Position numbers and translations under genes: made by a program. Shown here in pieces: positions 37,364-47,648 of a stretch of DNA of 64,000 nt. Each line of letters begins with the position of its first letter. The stretch's first letter is position 1. Under the pieces are notes generated by a model, which made no database searches, was not told the origin of the DNA, and worked only from the letters and a program-made list of their open reading frames with translations. This stretch comes from an uncultured Prochlorococcus sp. (GTDB lineage Bacteria; Cyanobacteriota; Cyanobacteriia; PCC-6307; Cyanobiaceae). The DNA lies in the NCBI GenBank assembly GCA_902525075.1, contig CABZFV010000007.1:1-64000 (forward strand), given 5' to 3'.

Positions 37364-38587
37364 TTGAGAAGTTGGCAAATTTTTAAAATATGGGGAATCC
37401 CCTTCAAAGTTCATCCTTATTGGTTTGCTGTTCTTTTTTTATTCTCATGGAGTATAAGTAATCAGGTTAATTTAAATTCTAGTGATATTTATAATATTAA
37501 AGAATCTTGGATTATAGGATTTTTAACTTCTTTTTTCTTATTATCTTCAATTATTTTTCATGAGGTTTTTCATACTTTTGTTTCACTTAATCAGGGTGTA
37601 AAAATAAAAAAAATTACTTTTTATTTTCTAGGAGCAATTTTACAAATAGATAAGTATTGTCAAACTGCTTTAGGTAATATAAAAATTGCAATTGTTAGAC
37701 CTCTTTTATGTTTCGCGGTAGCATCTATTCTACTGTTAATAAGTAACAACATTGCATCTCAAGAACAAATTGCAGTTAATGTAATTTCTAGAGTAGGTAT
37801 ATTTAATTTATTCTTAGGTTTCTTAAATTTGATTCCAATTGGTTCTTTAGATGGGGGAAATTTATTAAAAAGTATTATTTGGCATTTCTCAGGGAGTAAA
37901 AATAAGGGAAGAAATTTCCTCAATAAAGTAAATTTATTATTATCTTTTTTTGTTTTAGTTTTTGGGATAATTTGTTTATTAACATTTAACTTTTACATTG
38001 GTTTTATTCTTTCTTTTTTGGGCTTGTTTGGGGTTAATTCTTCAAAATCTGAAAGTCAATTTTTTAAAATTGAAAACATACTTAAATTTAGCAAAGTTTC
38101 TGAGATCAAATTAAAGCCTTTGAGGAAAATTGAATACGATTCAAATTTCTCACAATTAAATACATTAATAAAAAATAAAAAGGATGCAATGGATAAATAT
38201 TTTTTTGTTACTAATAATGGTAGATGGACCGGTTTTGTTGATGAGAATATTTTAAAAACTGTTTCCTTAAAAAAATGGGAACGGAACTTTGTTGGAGATT
38301 TTAAGAAACCGATCGATAGTTTTGAAACTGTATCTTATAACGATAAATTATGGAGAACTATAGAAAGACTTGAAGAAACAAATGAAGGTTTTTTGTTGGT
38401 TCTCAATGCTGCAGATATCCCTTTGGGTATAATTGATAGGTCAAAAATTGGAAACTTTGTATTGAATAAATTAGGTTTTAATTTGCCTTCAGATATTGTT
38501 AATAAATTGAACTTTAAAAATCATTATCCCTTAGGAATTGAATTGCCAAGAATAATTAATTCAATGAAGAAGAAAGGAGATCTTTAA
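37364..38587 (+). CDS. site-2 protease family (SpoIVFB-like M50) membrane metalloprotease
   Basis: Intramembrane zinc protease. The catalytic HEVFHTF (HExxH) is near residue 66 in the second or third hydrophobic segment, and LNLIPIGSLDGGNLL (LDG motif) near residue 152 provides the third ligand. A further hydrophobic stretch ends near residue 225. The C-terminal ~170 residues form a soluble domain like the paired CBS region found on cyanobacterial S2P proteins. A TTG start is used. Possibly involved in regulated intramembrane proteolysis; the substrate is unknown. Confidence 0.88.
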   Translation: MRSWQIFKIWGIPFKVHPYWFAVLFLFSWSISNQVNLNSSDIYNIKESWIIGFLTSFFLLSSIIFHEVFHTFVSLNQGVKIKKITFYFLGAILQIDKYCQTALGNIKIAIVRPLLCFAVASILLLISNNIASQEQIAVNVISRVGIFNLFLGFLNLIPIGSLDGGNLLKSIIWHFSGSKNKGRNFLNKVNLLLSFFVLVFGIICLLTFNFYIGFILSFLGLFGVNSSKSESQFFKIENILKFSKVSEIKLKPLRKIEYDSNFSQLNTLIKNKKDAMDKYFFVTNNGRWTGFVDENILKTVSLKKWERNFVGDFKKPIDSFETVSYNDKLWRTIERLEETNEGFLLVLNAADIPLGIIDRSKIGNFVLNKLGFNLPSDIVNKLNFKNHYPLGIELPRIINSMKKKGDL

Positions 38588-38609
38588 TAATTCTTGTCAT
38601 TAAAATTTT

Positions 38610-39338
38610 CTATTTTTTATTATCTATGGCAATATTTTTGAAATTTATATTTGGTTTATTTTTCAGGAACGAATTTCTCAAATGTTGAACTATTTCATCA
38701 TTTGTTAGTTTTAAATTTACTTTGGGTGGAGCTTCTTCTTTGAATAATTTGAACCACAAATCTCTTGAAGGATTTGTTTGGATCTCTCCATGTTGAAGGA
38801 ATGCACCTTTTTTACGAAATTGGGCACTACCTATTCTCTTAAACCCATCCTGATCAACTAAATCAGAAATTAATGAAGTCCCAAAACAATTTGTTTTAAT
38901 GCTTGATTTTCGTGAATTACCATATCGTAAGTTTAGACCTAATTCTCTGAAACTTTTAATTAGCCAATTATTAACCATTTCATAACTTAAGACTTTATAG
39001 TAAGTTTTTTTAAATGTTAATGCATATGTTATGCCTCCTGAATGCAGAACAGCCCCCCCTCCAGAGGGACGTCTAACAATATTAATTTCCCCCTTTGATA
39101 ATAAATTTTCCCAATGAAAAGGAATTTCCTTTTGGTGATAACCAATTGAAAGCCAATCCCCAGTCCAATAGTAGAACCTCAATGTGAGAATTATTTCAGG
39201 ATTCGAAATTGTCTGATCTAAAGAATTTAAATCTAAAGCCATTTGATCAAATCCAGGTAAATTATTTGTCGAAAAAATTAGAGCCCGATTTTCTATTCCC
39301 AAAATTAACTTTGTAGGTTTATTTATGATAATTTTCAA
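38610..39338 (-). CDS. lipoate-protein ligase A-type (BPL/LplA/LipB family)
   Basis: Cofactor-transferase fold. RRPSGGGAVLHSGGITYAL near residue 90 matches the LplA/LipB signature RRxxGGGAVxH, and GSAQFRKKGAFLQHGEI near residue 166 is the second conserved part, with lysine in place for lipoyl/octanoyl binding. Length 242. The exact activity (lipoate ligase or octanoyltransferase) is open. It is divergent from psaM. Confidence 0.85.
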   Translation of the reverse strand: MKIIINKPTKLILGIENRALIFSTNNLPGFDQMALDLNSLDQTISNPEIILTLRFYYWTGDWLSIGYHQKEIPFHWENLLSKGEINIVRRPSGGGAVLHSGGITYALTFKKTYYKVLSYEMVNNWLIKSFRELGLNLRYGNSRKSSIKTNCFGTSLISDLVDQDGFKRIGSAQFRKKGAFLQHGEIQTNPSRDLWFKLFKEEAPPKVNLKLTNDEIVQHLRNSFLKNKPNINFKNIAIDNKK

Positions 39339-39395
39339 TAATTTTTTTCTTTCAATTTGTTAATTACGTAACATCATTTTGTAATAGTGTTCAAA

Positions 39396-39415
39396 TCTCC
39401 TCTTTTCGGTGGAGA
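39396..39415 (+). promoter_or_regulatory. short leader hairpin before psaM
   Basis: TCTCC (39396-39400) and GGAGA (39411-39415) can pair across a 10-nt loop. GGAG is also the only Shine-Dalgarno-like sequence near psaM, but it is 22 nt or more from the ATG. The pairing would hide it. Confidence 0.3.
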
Positions 39416-39437
39416 ATATAGAAAACAATTTTTTACC

Positions 39438-39542
39438 ATGGAGCCAACTCAAACAATAAATCTTATTGCATTAAGCCTCATAGTTGTTATGCATGCAGGA
39501 GTTTTAGCACTAAGACTTGGAATTAGTTTAGGTAGGAACTAA
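39438..39542 (+). CDS. psaM: photosystem I reaction centre subunit XII (PsaM)
   Basis: A 34-residue single-helix subunit of photosystem I at the trimer interface. The reading frame starts at ATG 39438 and reads [15 protein letters not shown] then a hydrophobic helix and [10 protein letters not shown]. The length and sequence pattern (E-x-T-Q near the N-terminus, helix, L-R-x-G-x-x-L) match PsaM of cyanobacteria. The 5' region has a small TCTCC...GGAGA hairpin (39396-39415). The start context is A/T-rich with no strong ribosome-binding site. Confidence 0.92.
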   Translation: MEPTQTINLIALSLIVVMHAGVLALRLGISLGRN

Positions 39543-39627
39543 AGTTTATTAGAAAATTACAAATTTATAAGGTAATAATAAAGTAAGACTGAATTGATTT
39601 ATTCAGTAAAAATATCAATTATTTAAT

Positions 39628-39975
39628 TTGTCAAAATCTTTTTATAAAAATAGTATTTTTCACAAAAACTATTTAGGGCCTGTATTTATAAAAAAACAAC
39701 AGAAAGAGGATAATTTTGTATCTTTGATTTTTTTAATAATAAAAATTAGCTTTTCCCTTTTAGCAATAGTAAGCTTGATTAAACTTGGCTATAGCTCCAA
39801 AGTAAGGTTAACCAGATTAAAGGAAATTGAAGACTCATTTTCATACGAAAAATATAGATTCAATATTTTAACAAATAAGTTTGATGATTTATTCTCTTCT
39901 GAAGGTGAGCAAAGATTTATGAAGGATCAGGATCAAATAATTTCTAGGGACATTATCAGAGTAATATGGCGTTGA
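39628..39975 (+). CDS. bitopic coiled-coil protein (FtsB/DivIC-like candidate)
   Basis: No named family recognised. Basic N-terminus of ~30 residues, one transmembrane helix (about 31-53), then an extracytoplasmic helical region with R-x-x-R-L-K-E-I-E and later F-N-I-L-T-N-K-F heptad-like spacing, ending with a short EGEQRFMKDQDQIISRD stretch. That is the layout of septum-formation-initiator proteins (FtsB/DivIC). The TTG start is assumed. It sits between psaM and por. The assignment is an inference from topology. Confidence 0.6.
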   Translation: MSKSFYKNSIFHKNYLGPVFIKKQQKEDNFVSLIFLIIKISFSLLAIVSLIKLGYSSKVRLTRLKEIEDSFSYEKYRFNILTNKFDDLFSSEGEQRFMKDQDQIISRDIIRVIWR

Positions 39976-40023
39976 TAAGAGTGATCCTGAATCATTCTAA
40001 TTTTCATTTTTCTATTATCTTTT

Positions 40024-41034
40024 TTGCTAGTGAGTAAGAACATTAAGGGTTTAGTCCTAATAACAGGAACAACTTCTGGAGTTGGATTAAATACTCTAAA
40101 ACCTCTATTAAGATTTGGGTGGGAGGTTATAGCCGTTAATCGATCAAATAAAAGAGCTATAAAAATAGCTGAGGAATTCTTAACAAAAGAGGAAGTTAAA
40201 AATGTTCACTTTATAGAAATAGATCTTTCTAACTTGGATGATGTGAGAAAAGGTTGCGATGAAATATTAGAAAGATTTAAAAAACCAATAAATTCTCTTA
40301 TATGTAATGCAGCAGTTTATAAACCCAGACTAAAGAGACCTGAAAGGTCTCCTCAGGGGTTTGAAAACTCTATGGCAGTAAATCATTTTGGGCATTTTCT
40401 TATGATAAACCTGCTTATAGAAAATATTTTATCTTCTGAAAGAGAAATTGTTTTAAATGGCAAATTAACTTTATTCAAGCCAAGAATTACAGTATTAGGG
40501 ACTGTTACGGCTAATTATTCGGAACTTGGAGGAAGGATCCCCATCCCTGCCCCAGCTGATTTGGGAGATTTATCTGGATTCAAAAATGGTTTTTTATCTC
40601 CAATAAGTATGGTGAATGGAAAGAAATTCAAACCTGGTAAGGCTTATAAAGATAGTAAACTTTGCAATATGGTGACCGTTCAGGAATTATCAAAAAGATA
40701 TCCTGCAGAGAAGATTATTGTAAATTCTCTATATCCTGGATGTGTTGCTGATACAAAACTATTTAGAGATACACCTTGGTTATTTAGATTCCTTTTCCCG
40801 ATATTTCAAAAATTCATAACAAAAGGATATGTGTCACAAAGATTGGCAGGAGAGAGGGTTGCTCAAGTGGCAACTTTTAAAGAATTTGCCAAACCATCAG
40901 TCCATTGGAGTTGGGGAAATCGTCAAGAAACTGGCAGAAAAGCTTTTCCTCAAAAGTTGTCAAAAAGAATAATTAATACGAAGACCTCTCAGCAAACTTA
41001 TGATTTAACAAGCCAATTGGTTGGATTAGATTAA
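40024..41034 (+). CDS. por: light-dependent protochlorophyllide reductase
   Basis: NADPH-dependent SDR enzyme that reduces protochlorophyllide in light. TGTTSGVGLNT at the N-terminus binds NADPH, YKDSKLCNMVT near residue 209 holds the catalytic Tyr-x3-Lys, and CNAAVYKPRLKRP near residue 95 with its cysteine is diagnostic for the pigment-binding pocket. Length 336 is a little over the typical 320. TTG at 40024 or GTG at 40030 may be the start. It is convergent with chlL (6 nt between stops). Confidence 0.95.
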   Translation: MLVSKNIKGLVLITGTTSGVGLNTLKPLLRFGWEVIAVNRSNKRAIKIAEEFLTKEEVKNVHFIEIDLSNLDDVRKGCDEILERFKKPINSLICNAAVYKPRLKRPERSPQGFENSMAVNHFGHFLMINLLIENILSSEREIVLNGKLTLFKPRITVLGTVTANYSELGGRIPIPAPADLGDLSGFKNGFLSPISMVNGKKFKPGKAYKDSKLCNMVTVQELSKRYPAEKIIVNSLYPGCVADTKLFRDTPWLFRFLFPIFQKFITKGYVSQRLAGERVAQVATFKEFAKPSVHWSWGNRQETGRKAFPQKLSKRIINTKTSQQTYDLTSQLVGLD

Positions 41035-41040
41035 TTTAGA

Positions 41041-41928
<888 letters not shown>

Positions 41929-41980
41929 TTAAAGCTTAAAAACACATTATTATTTATATTCTTGCAGCGTAAATACACAT

Positions 41981-42005
41981 GAAATATGTTTCTAAAGAAA
42001 TATGT
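41981..42005. repeat. direct repeats GAAATATGT in the chlL upstream gap
   Basis: GAAATATGT occurs at 41981-41989 and 41997-42005 (16-nt period), with a related ATGAAATAT at 42057-42065. The repeats lie 53 nt and more upstream of the chlL ATG on the minus strand and could be a binding site for a regulator. AT-rich DNA makes chance repeats possible. Confidence 0.3.
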
Positions 42006-42120
42006 ATTTAATTGTATTAAAAGTGGGAAATTTGTTCTTATAACTGAATTTTTAGCATGAAATATATTAAATTATAAGTGAAAATACTCATGACTTAATT
42101 ATAGTTTATTAGTAAATGAA

Positions 42121-43692
42121 TTAACTGAAATATGCTTTGGCATCGTAAAGAGTTTCATCGCTTATCTCTGGAATTCCTCTCAAGATTGCGTATTTTTCAG
42201 TATTTGTCTTGACTTTACCTCTTACAAAAAATGGAACTTTTGTTAATTCAGCTCTACCAGATTCAGTCCAGATAATTCCTTCTTTACTATTTTTTCCTTT
42301 TTTTTCGTGAGACTCTAGAAAGTCCTTTGTTTGCGTAGCTGTATGTCCTAAATGGCTTTGATGACCATCAACAAACTCAAAGTCATGTTTGAACATATCA
42401 ATAAGATGCTCTTCTAAGCCCATCATTAGGGGATGTACCCAGTCATCAAAAATCACATTTGCTCCTTCCCATCCCATTTGAGGGCTATATCTTGCAGGAA
42501 CATCTTGAACATGCATTGGAGTACTTATTACTGAGCATGGAATGCCGAGTCTTTTTGCACTATGCCTTTCCATTTGGGTCCCTAAAACTAGTTCAGGGGC
42601 CGCCTTTTTCATGGCATCTTCCACTTCTAGATAATTGTTAGTTATCAGAGCTTCTACATTAAGATCTTTTGCAGTAGCTCTTACTTGTCTGGCCATCTCC
42701 CTGCTGTATGTTCCAAGACCAACTACTTCAAAACCCAATTCTTCCTTAGCAATTTTGGCTGCTGCAATTGCATGTGTTCCATCACCAAAAATAAAAACTC
42801 TTTTACCTGTTAGATAATTTGAGTCAACTGATTTTGAGTACCAAGGTAGTTTTGATTTATTTTCTAATTCTTCTTTATTCGTTAAAGGAAGATCTAATTT
42901 CTCATGAACTTCATTTATAAATGCAATTGTATTTTTTATTCCAATAGGAATAGTATTCGTATATTCCATTCCAAAGTTCCCTTTAAGCCACTCACATGCA
43001 GCTTCAGCAATTTCTTGATAAAGACAGATATTTATTTCAGCATCAATTAGTCTTTCAATATCATGAGGACTAGCACCTAATGGAGCAATTACGTTTGTAT
43101 CTATACCTTGTTCCGAAAGTATGCGTTGGATTTCGATTACATCATCTCTGCATCTAAATCCTAGTAATGAAGGGCCAAGTATATTAACTTTTGGTCTCCT
43201 ACCTAATTCCCTCCACCTAAGGGGATTTATTTTGTCTGAAGAACTTACTTTTTCTTTTAAAAGAGTTCTTGTTAGTTGATAAAAGGTTTCTGAGGCCCCC
43301 CAATTTTCTTTCTTGCTATAAGCGGGTAATTCAAGATTAACAATCGGCATATCAAACCCCATCCCTTTCGCAAGTGCTCCAGGTTGGTCTTGGATAAGTT
43401 CTGCTGTACAACTTTCTCCGACTAAAAGAGTTTTGGGTTTGAATCGTTCAACCGCTTCCTTAATATTTTTCTTCACCAATTCTGCTGTATCGCCTCCAAG
43501 GTCTCTGGCCTGAAAAGTTGTATAAGTTACTGGAGGCCTTTGCCCCCTCCTCTCGATCATGGTAAAGAGAAGATCTGCATATGTATCTCCTTGGGGGGCA
43601 TGAAGCACATAATGAATGTCTTTCATTGAAGAGGCAATTCTCATAGCACCAACATGTGGTGGTCCTTCATACGTCCAAAGAGTTAATTCCAT
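42121..43692 (-). CDS. chlB: light-independent protochlorophyllide reductase subunit B
   Basis: NifK-like catalytic subunit of the dark-operative protochlorophyllide reductase. [18 protein letters not shown] opens the chain and is family-specific; [20 protein letters not shown] near residue 92 lies near the [4Fe-4S] site with ChlN cysteines. The length 523 is normal. Only 5 nt separate it from the upstream chlN, so chlN-chlB is an operon. Confidence 0.96.
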   Translation of the reverse strand: MELTLWTYEGPPHVGAMRIASSMKDIHYVLHAPQGDTYADLLFTMIERRGQRPPVTYTTFQARDLGGDTAELVKKNIKEAVERFKPKTLLVGESCTAELIQDQPGALAKGMGFDMPIVNLELPAYSKKENWGASETFYQLTRTLLKEKVSSSDKINPLRWRELGRRPKVNILGPSLLGFRCRDDVIEIQRILSEQGIDTNVIAPLGASPHDIERLIDAEINICLYQEIAEAACEWLKGNFGMEYTNTIPIGIKNTIAFINEVHEKLDLPLTNKEELENKSKLPWYSKSVDSNYLTGKRVFIFGDGTHAIAAAKIAKEELGFEVVGLGTYSREMARQVRATAKDLNVEALITNNYLEVEDAMKKAAPELVLGTQMERHSAKRLGIPCSVISTPMHVQDVPARYSPQMGWEGANVIFDDWVHPLMMGLEEHLIDMFKHDFEFVDGHQSHLGHTATQTKDFLESHEKKGKNSKEGIIWTESGRAELTKVPFFVRGKVKTNTEKYAILRGIPEISDETLYDAKAYFS

Positions 43693-43697
43693 AGTTT

Positions 43698-44963
<1,266 letters not shown>

Positions 44964-45111
44964 TCAAGAGTTTATATTTCAAGCTTGCATAAACTTTTTA
45001 ATTTAAGAAAGTAATTTATAAGTTCTCTTACAAAATGTACACATTTAAAAAACTTATATGAATGTTTAAATACTTAAATGAGATTTATGAAAACTATTTT
45101 TAGGCTATTTT

Positions 45112-45480
45112 CTAATTTCTGTAGAAGGAATTTCCTTGACTTGTTTTTGAAATTTTCCATACATTTCTAGCTATTTTCGTTGCTAATAATCCTGCTCTTT
45201 CTAACTTAGATTTACCGGGCTTTGCTCCAATTAAAGCTGTCACTTCTGAAGTGGTTAAAGGTGCTCCAGTATTTATAGCTAATTGCGTTAACTCCAATCT
45301 ATCTCTAAGATTCTTAAAATTTACTTTCTCAATTTTATCTTCTTCTAACCAACTAAAAGATGGGTCTTTCTGAGCTAGTTTTTGCATCAAGCTTAGGCTA
45401 ACTAATCCAAGAGTTTGATCAGGAGTTAATTCTTTTTCAGTACCAGAAACATTTGGTTCTTTTTTTTGAGAAGTTCCCAT
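45112..45480 (-). CDS. conserved hypothetical protein (122 aa)
   Basis: Unknown function. Soluble, helical, without membrane segments. Residues ~20-50 contain [17 protein letters not shown], and residues ~70-105 ([47 protein letters not shown]) look like a winged-helix-type bundle: the [14 protein letters not shown] stretch resembles a recognition helix and turn. It is divergent from csoS1D and separated from chlN by 157 nt, at the boundary between the chlorophyll and carboxysome loci. Possible regulator; unproven. Confidence 0.65.
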   Translation of the reverse strand: MGTSQKKEPNVSGTEKELTPDQTLGLVSLSLMQKLAQKDPSFSWLEEDKIEKVNFKNLRDRLELTQLAINTGAPLTTSEVTALIGAKPGKSKLERAGLLATKIARNVWKISKTSQGNSFYRN

Positions 45481-45577
45481 AAAAATGCATATCTTTTACT
45501 TGAAGTTATCGTTTTGTGGTAAGCATGCAAGTAAATTTAATAGAAAAAATGAACCATTATCCGTTATAGTCGCGTCA

Positions 45578-46348
45578 ATGGAACCAACTTCTAGCTTAAA
45601 CAGAGGGGAACGAAAAAAAGGGAGTTCTCTAGTCACAGGATCTGAGGTGCAATCTCAGGCCAGTGGTGCTAGCTGTTTTATTACTACTGATTCAGAAAAG
45701 TCTTTGGTATCCAGACAAGCAAGTCAAGTTGAGCAAATTGAGTTAAGAACATATGTTTTTTTAGATTCTCTGCAACCTCAATTAGCCGCATATATGGGTA
45801 CTGTTAGTAGAGGTTTTTTACCTATTCCTGGTGATTCATGTCTTTGGATGGAAGTTTCACCCGGGATGGCTGTTCATAGAGTCACAGATATTGCCCTAAA
45901 AGCAAGTAATGTAAGACTTGGTCAGATGATTGTTGAAAGAGCATTTGGATCTCTTGCTCTTTACCATAAAGATCAAAGCACGGTTTTACATTCTGGAGAT
46001 GTTGTTCTAGATGCTATTGGGAGCGAAGTTAGAAAAAGAACAAAACCTGCTACGAGTTGGACTGAAGTTATTCGAGCAATTACTCCAGATCATGCAGTTT
46101 TAATAAATAGACAAAACAGAAGTGGATCAATGATTCAATCTGGAATGAGCATGTTTATATTAGAAACTGAACCAGCTGGTTATGTTTTAAAAGCTGCTAA
46201 TGAAGCTGAAAAGGCATCTAATATAACTGTTGTTGATGTTAAGGCAGTTGGAGCTTTTGGTAGATTAACTCTCGCGGGGAAAGAAGGGGATGTAGAAGAG
46301 GCTGCAGCTGCTGCTATAAGAGCAATTGAAGAAATTTCAAATTATTGA
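45578..46348 (+). CDS. csoS1D: tandem-BMC carboxysome shell protein CsoS1D
   Basis: Gated shell protein with two bacterial-microcompartment domains in one chain; trimers form pseudohexamers with a large pore. After ~45 disordered residues the first BMC spans about residues 50-150 and the second about 155-256, the latter with [21 protein letters not shown] near the end. I use ATG 45578 ([15 protein letters not shown]), giving 256 residues, as for CsoS1D; the reading frame continues 93 nt upstream without similarity. TATAGT at 45565-45570 ends 7 nt before this ATG, so the transcript may be leaderless. Confidence 0.92.
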   Translation: MEPTSSLNRGERKKGSSLVTGSEVQSQASGASCFITTDSEKSLVSRQASQVEQIELRTYVFLDSLQPQLAAYMGTVSRGFLPIPGDSCLWMEVSPGMAVHRVTDIALKASNVRLGQMIVERAFGSLALYHKDQSTVLHSGDVVLDAIGSEVRKRTKPATSWTEVIRAITPDHAVLINRQNRSGSMIQSGMSMFILETEPAGYVLKAANEAEKASNITVVDVKAVGAFGRLTLAGKEGDVEEAAAAAIRAIEEISNY

Positions 46349-46355
46349 GAATTTT

Positions 46356-46940
46356 TTAAATCAAACCTATCTCTTTTTTTAAAAAAGGTGACATAATTTT
46401 TGCAGCTTTACCTCTACTACCTAATTTATTTAGTTGTGATTGTGAGAGCTCACCGTAAACACAGTTAGCCTCTTTTACCCAAAAAATAGATTCGAATTCT
46501 CCATTTGGATATTTGGGGTTCTTAAGAATTTCTCCCCAGCATATTCCTGTTGTATCTTTAACTAAGTTTCCTAAGGGATCGCACAAAACCATACAACTTA
46601 TAAATCTTGCACTCCTATAAGGGCTATCAGAAAGTTCATTAATTAATTTTTTAATTTTCTCATCATTATTTTTGGCATATCGAGCAGAATAAATTCCTGG
46701 TCGACCATCTAAAACATCTACTTCAAGACCCGAGTCATCAGCTAATGCCCAAGTTTTAGTCTCTAAAGCAGCTGCTTTTGCTTTTAGAAGTGCATTCTCA
46801 AAATATGTGTTTCCAGTCTCTTCAACATTTAAATATTCTGGTTGCTTCTCAACCTTTAATGATAAAACATCCAGCATCTCTGAAATCTCAGATACTTTCC
46901 TTTGATTGCCACTTGCAATAGTTAGAACTGGAAGGTTCAA
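46356..46940 (-). CDS. rdgB: XTP/dITP pyrophosphatase (RdgB/HAM1)
   Basis: Hydrolyses non-canonical purine nucleoside triphosphates (dITP, XTP). Typical opening LTIASGNQRKVSEISEML, then ETGNTYFENALLKAKAAA, WALADDSGLEVDVLDGRPGIYSARYA near residue 65, and SRGKAAKIM near the end. Length 194 is standard. It is on the minus strand between csoS1D and csoS1A, convergent with csoS1D by 7 nt, so it splits the carboxysome locus without any clear functional link. Confidence 0.95.
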   Translation of the reverse strand: MNLPVLTIASGNQRKVSEISEMLDVLSLKVEKQPEYLNVEETGNTYFENALLKAKAAALETKTWALADDSGLEVDVLDGRPGIYSARYAKNNDEKIKKLINELSDSPYRSARFISCMVLCDPLGNLVKDTTGICWGEILKNPKYPNGEFESIFWVKEANCVYGELSQSQLNKLGSRGKAAKIMSPFLKKEIGLI

Positions 46941-47004
46941 AATAACTAATAAATTTATTGAGAATATTATCTTACTTCAAAGCTTGATACGGAGACAGGA
47001 AAGG

Positions 47005-47018
47005 TTGAACATTCCACA
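47005..47018. repeat. direct repeat copy 1, upstream of csoS1A
   Basis: TTGAACATTCCACA is repeated exactly at 47236-47249. The two copies are 231 bp apart and bracket most of the csoS1A upstream region. Confidence 0.6.
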
Positions 47019-47143
47019 CCTGTGTAGACAGGGCCTGCCTCGTACGCAAATAACATAATGTAAATTTTTTCTTAACACAACAGTATGTTTTGATGCACTA
47101 ACTAATTTGCATAAGTATTGACATATCAATAGTACCAAGGGTG

Positions 47144-47158
47144 ATAAGTTTAACTTAT
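47144..47158. promoter_or_regulatory. perfect palindrome (possible LysR-type site) upstream of csoS1A
   Basis: ATAAGTT and AACTTAT are perfect arms around one T. The element has the T-N11-A form used by LysR-type regulators, and RbcR-like LysR proteins control Rubisco genes in cyanobacteria. A related palindrome ACTTATAAGT lies 46 nt downstream at 47204-47213. Confidence 0.4.
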
Positions 47159-47200
47159 GAATGATAGAAAAAACATTAATGGAGATTTTATCGAAAACGC

Positions 47201-47213
47201 TTGACTTATAAGT
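47201..47213 (+). promoter_or_regulatory. -35-like TTGACT overlapping palindrome ACTTATAAGT
   Basis: TTGACT (47201-47206) overlaps the perfect palindrome ACTTATAAGT (47204-47213). Together they lie about 60 nt before the csoS1A ATG. A -10 box at the expected spacing is poor. A regulator binding the palindrome would compete with RNA polymerase. Confidence 0.35.
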
Positions 47214-47235
47214 ACTTAATGAAGCATTCTTCGAA

Positions 47236-47249
47236 TTGAACATTCCACA
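47236..47249. repeat. direct repeat copy 2, next to csoS1A
   Basis: Exact copy of TTGAACATTCCACA at 47005-47018. It ends 18 nt before the csoS1A ATG. Confidence 0.6.
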
Positions 47250-47267
47250 TTTAGTATTTAGTAGACA

Positions 47268-47579
47268 ATGGCTACAGAAACAATGGGTATCGCTCTCGGC
47301 ATGATCGAGACACGCGGACTTGTACCTGCAATCGAAGCAGCTGACGCAATGACAAAGGCAGCAGAAGTTCGCCTTATTGGTCGTGAATTCGTTGGTGGCG
47401 GTTATGTCACAGTATTAGTTAGAGGCGAAACAGGAGCAGTTAACGCAGCTGTAAGAGCTGGTGCTGACGCTTGTGAAAGAGTTGGTGACGGTTTAGTTGC
47501 AGCTCACATTATTGCTCGTCCTCATAGAGAAGTTGAACCCGCTCTAGGTAACGGTGAATTTCTTGGTCAAAAGGACTAA
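47268..47579 (+). CDS. csoS1A: major carboxysome shell protein CsoS1A
   Basis: Single-domain BMC protein forming the hexagonal facets of the alpha-carboxysome shell. MGIALGMIETRGLVPAIEAADAMTKAA and VRGETGAVNAAVRAGADAC are family-characteristic; length 103 fits. Its codon use is visibly more GC-rich than surrounding genes (for example runs with GGC, CGC, CTC), as expected of a highly expressed gene and perhaps reflecting the foreign origin of the alpha-carboxysome locus. It is the first gene of the operon continuing to the acRAF-like gene. Confidence 0.97.
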   Translation: MATETMGIALGMIETRGLVPAIEAADAMTKAAEVRLIGREFVGGGYVTVLVRGETGAVNAAVRAGADACERVGDGLVAAHIIARPHREVEPALGNGEFLGQKD

Positions 47580-47648
47580 TTAAGTAAAGCAAGATTTATA
47601 AATTTTGCACAATAATTATTTTCCCTACACAGACCTAAATTTATCCTT

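Larger units (their letters stand above)
46941..47267. other. 327-bp gap upstream of csoS1A holding the carboxysome operon control region
   Basis: No credible gene. A reading frame on the minus strand (47243-46977) has unlikely composition and no recognisable features. The gap contains a 14-bp direct repeat TTGAACATTCCACA at 47005-47018 and 47236-47249; a palindrome ATAAGTT-T-AACTTAT at 47144-47158; a palindrome ACTTATAAGT at 47204-47213; TTGACA at 47118-47123 and TTGACT at 47201-47206; and a small hairpin-like stretch around 47030. Confidence 0.6.

Noticed and set aside
46977-47243. 88-codon open frame on the minus strand upstream of csoS1A
   Set aside because: It lies in the carboxysome control region, begins and ends inside the two copies of the 14-bp direct repeat, and its composition shows no domain or membrane pattern.
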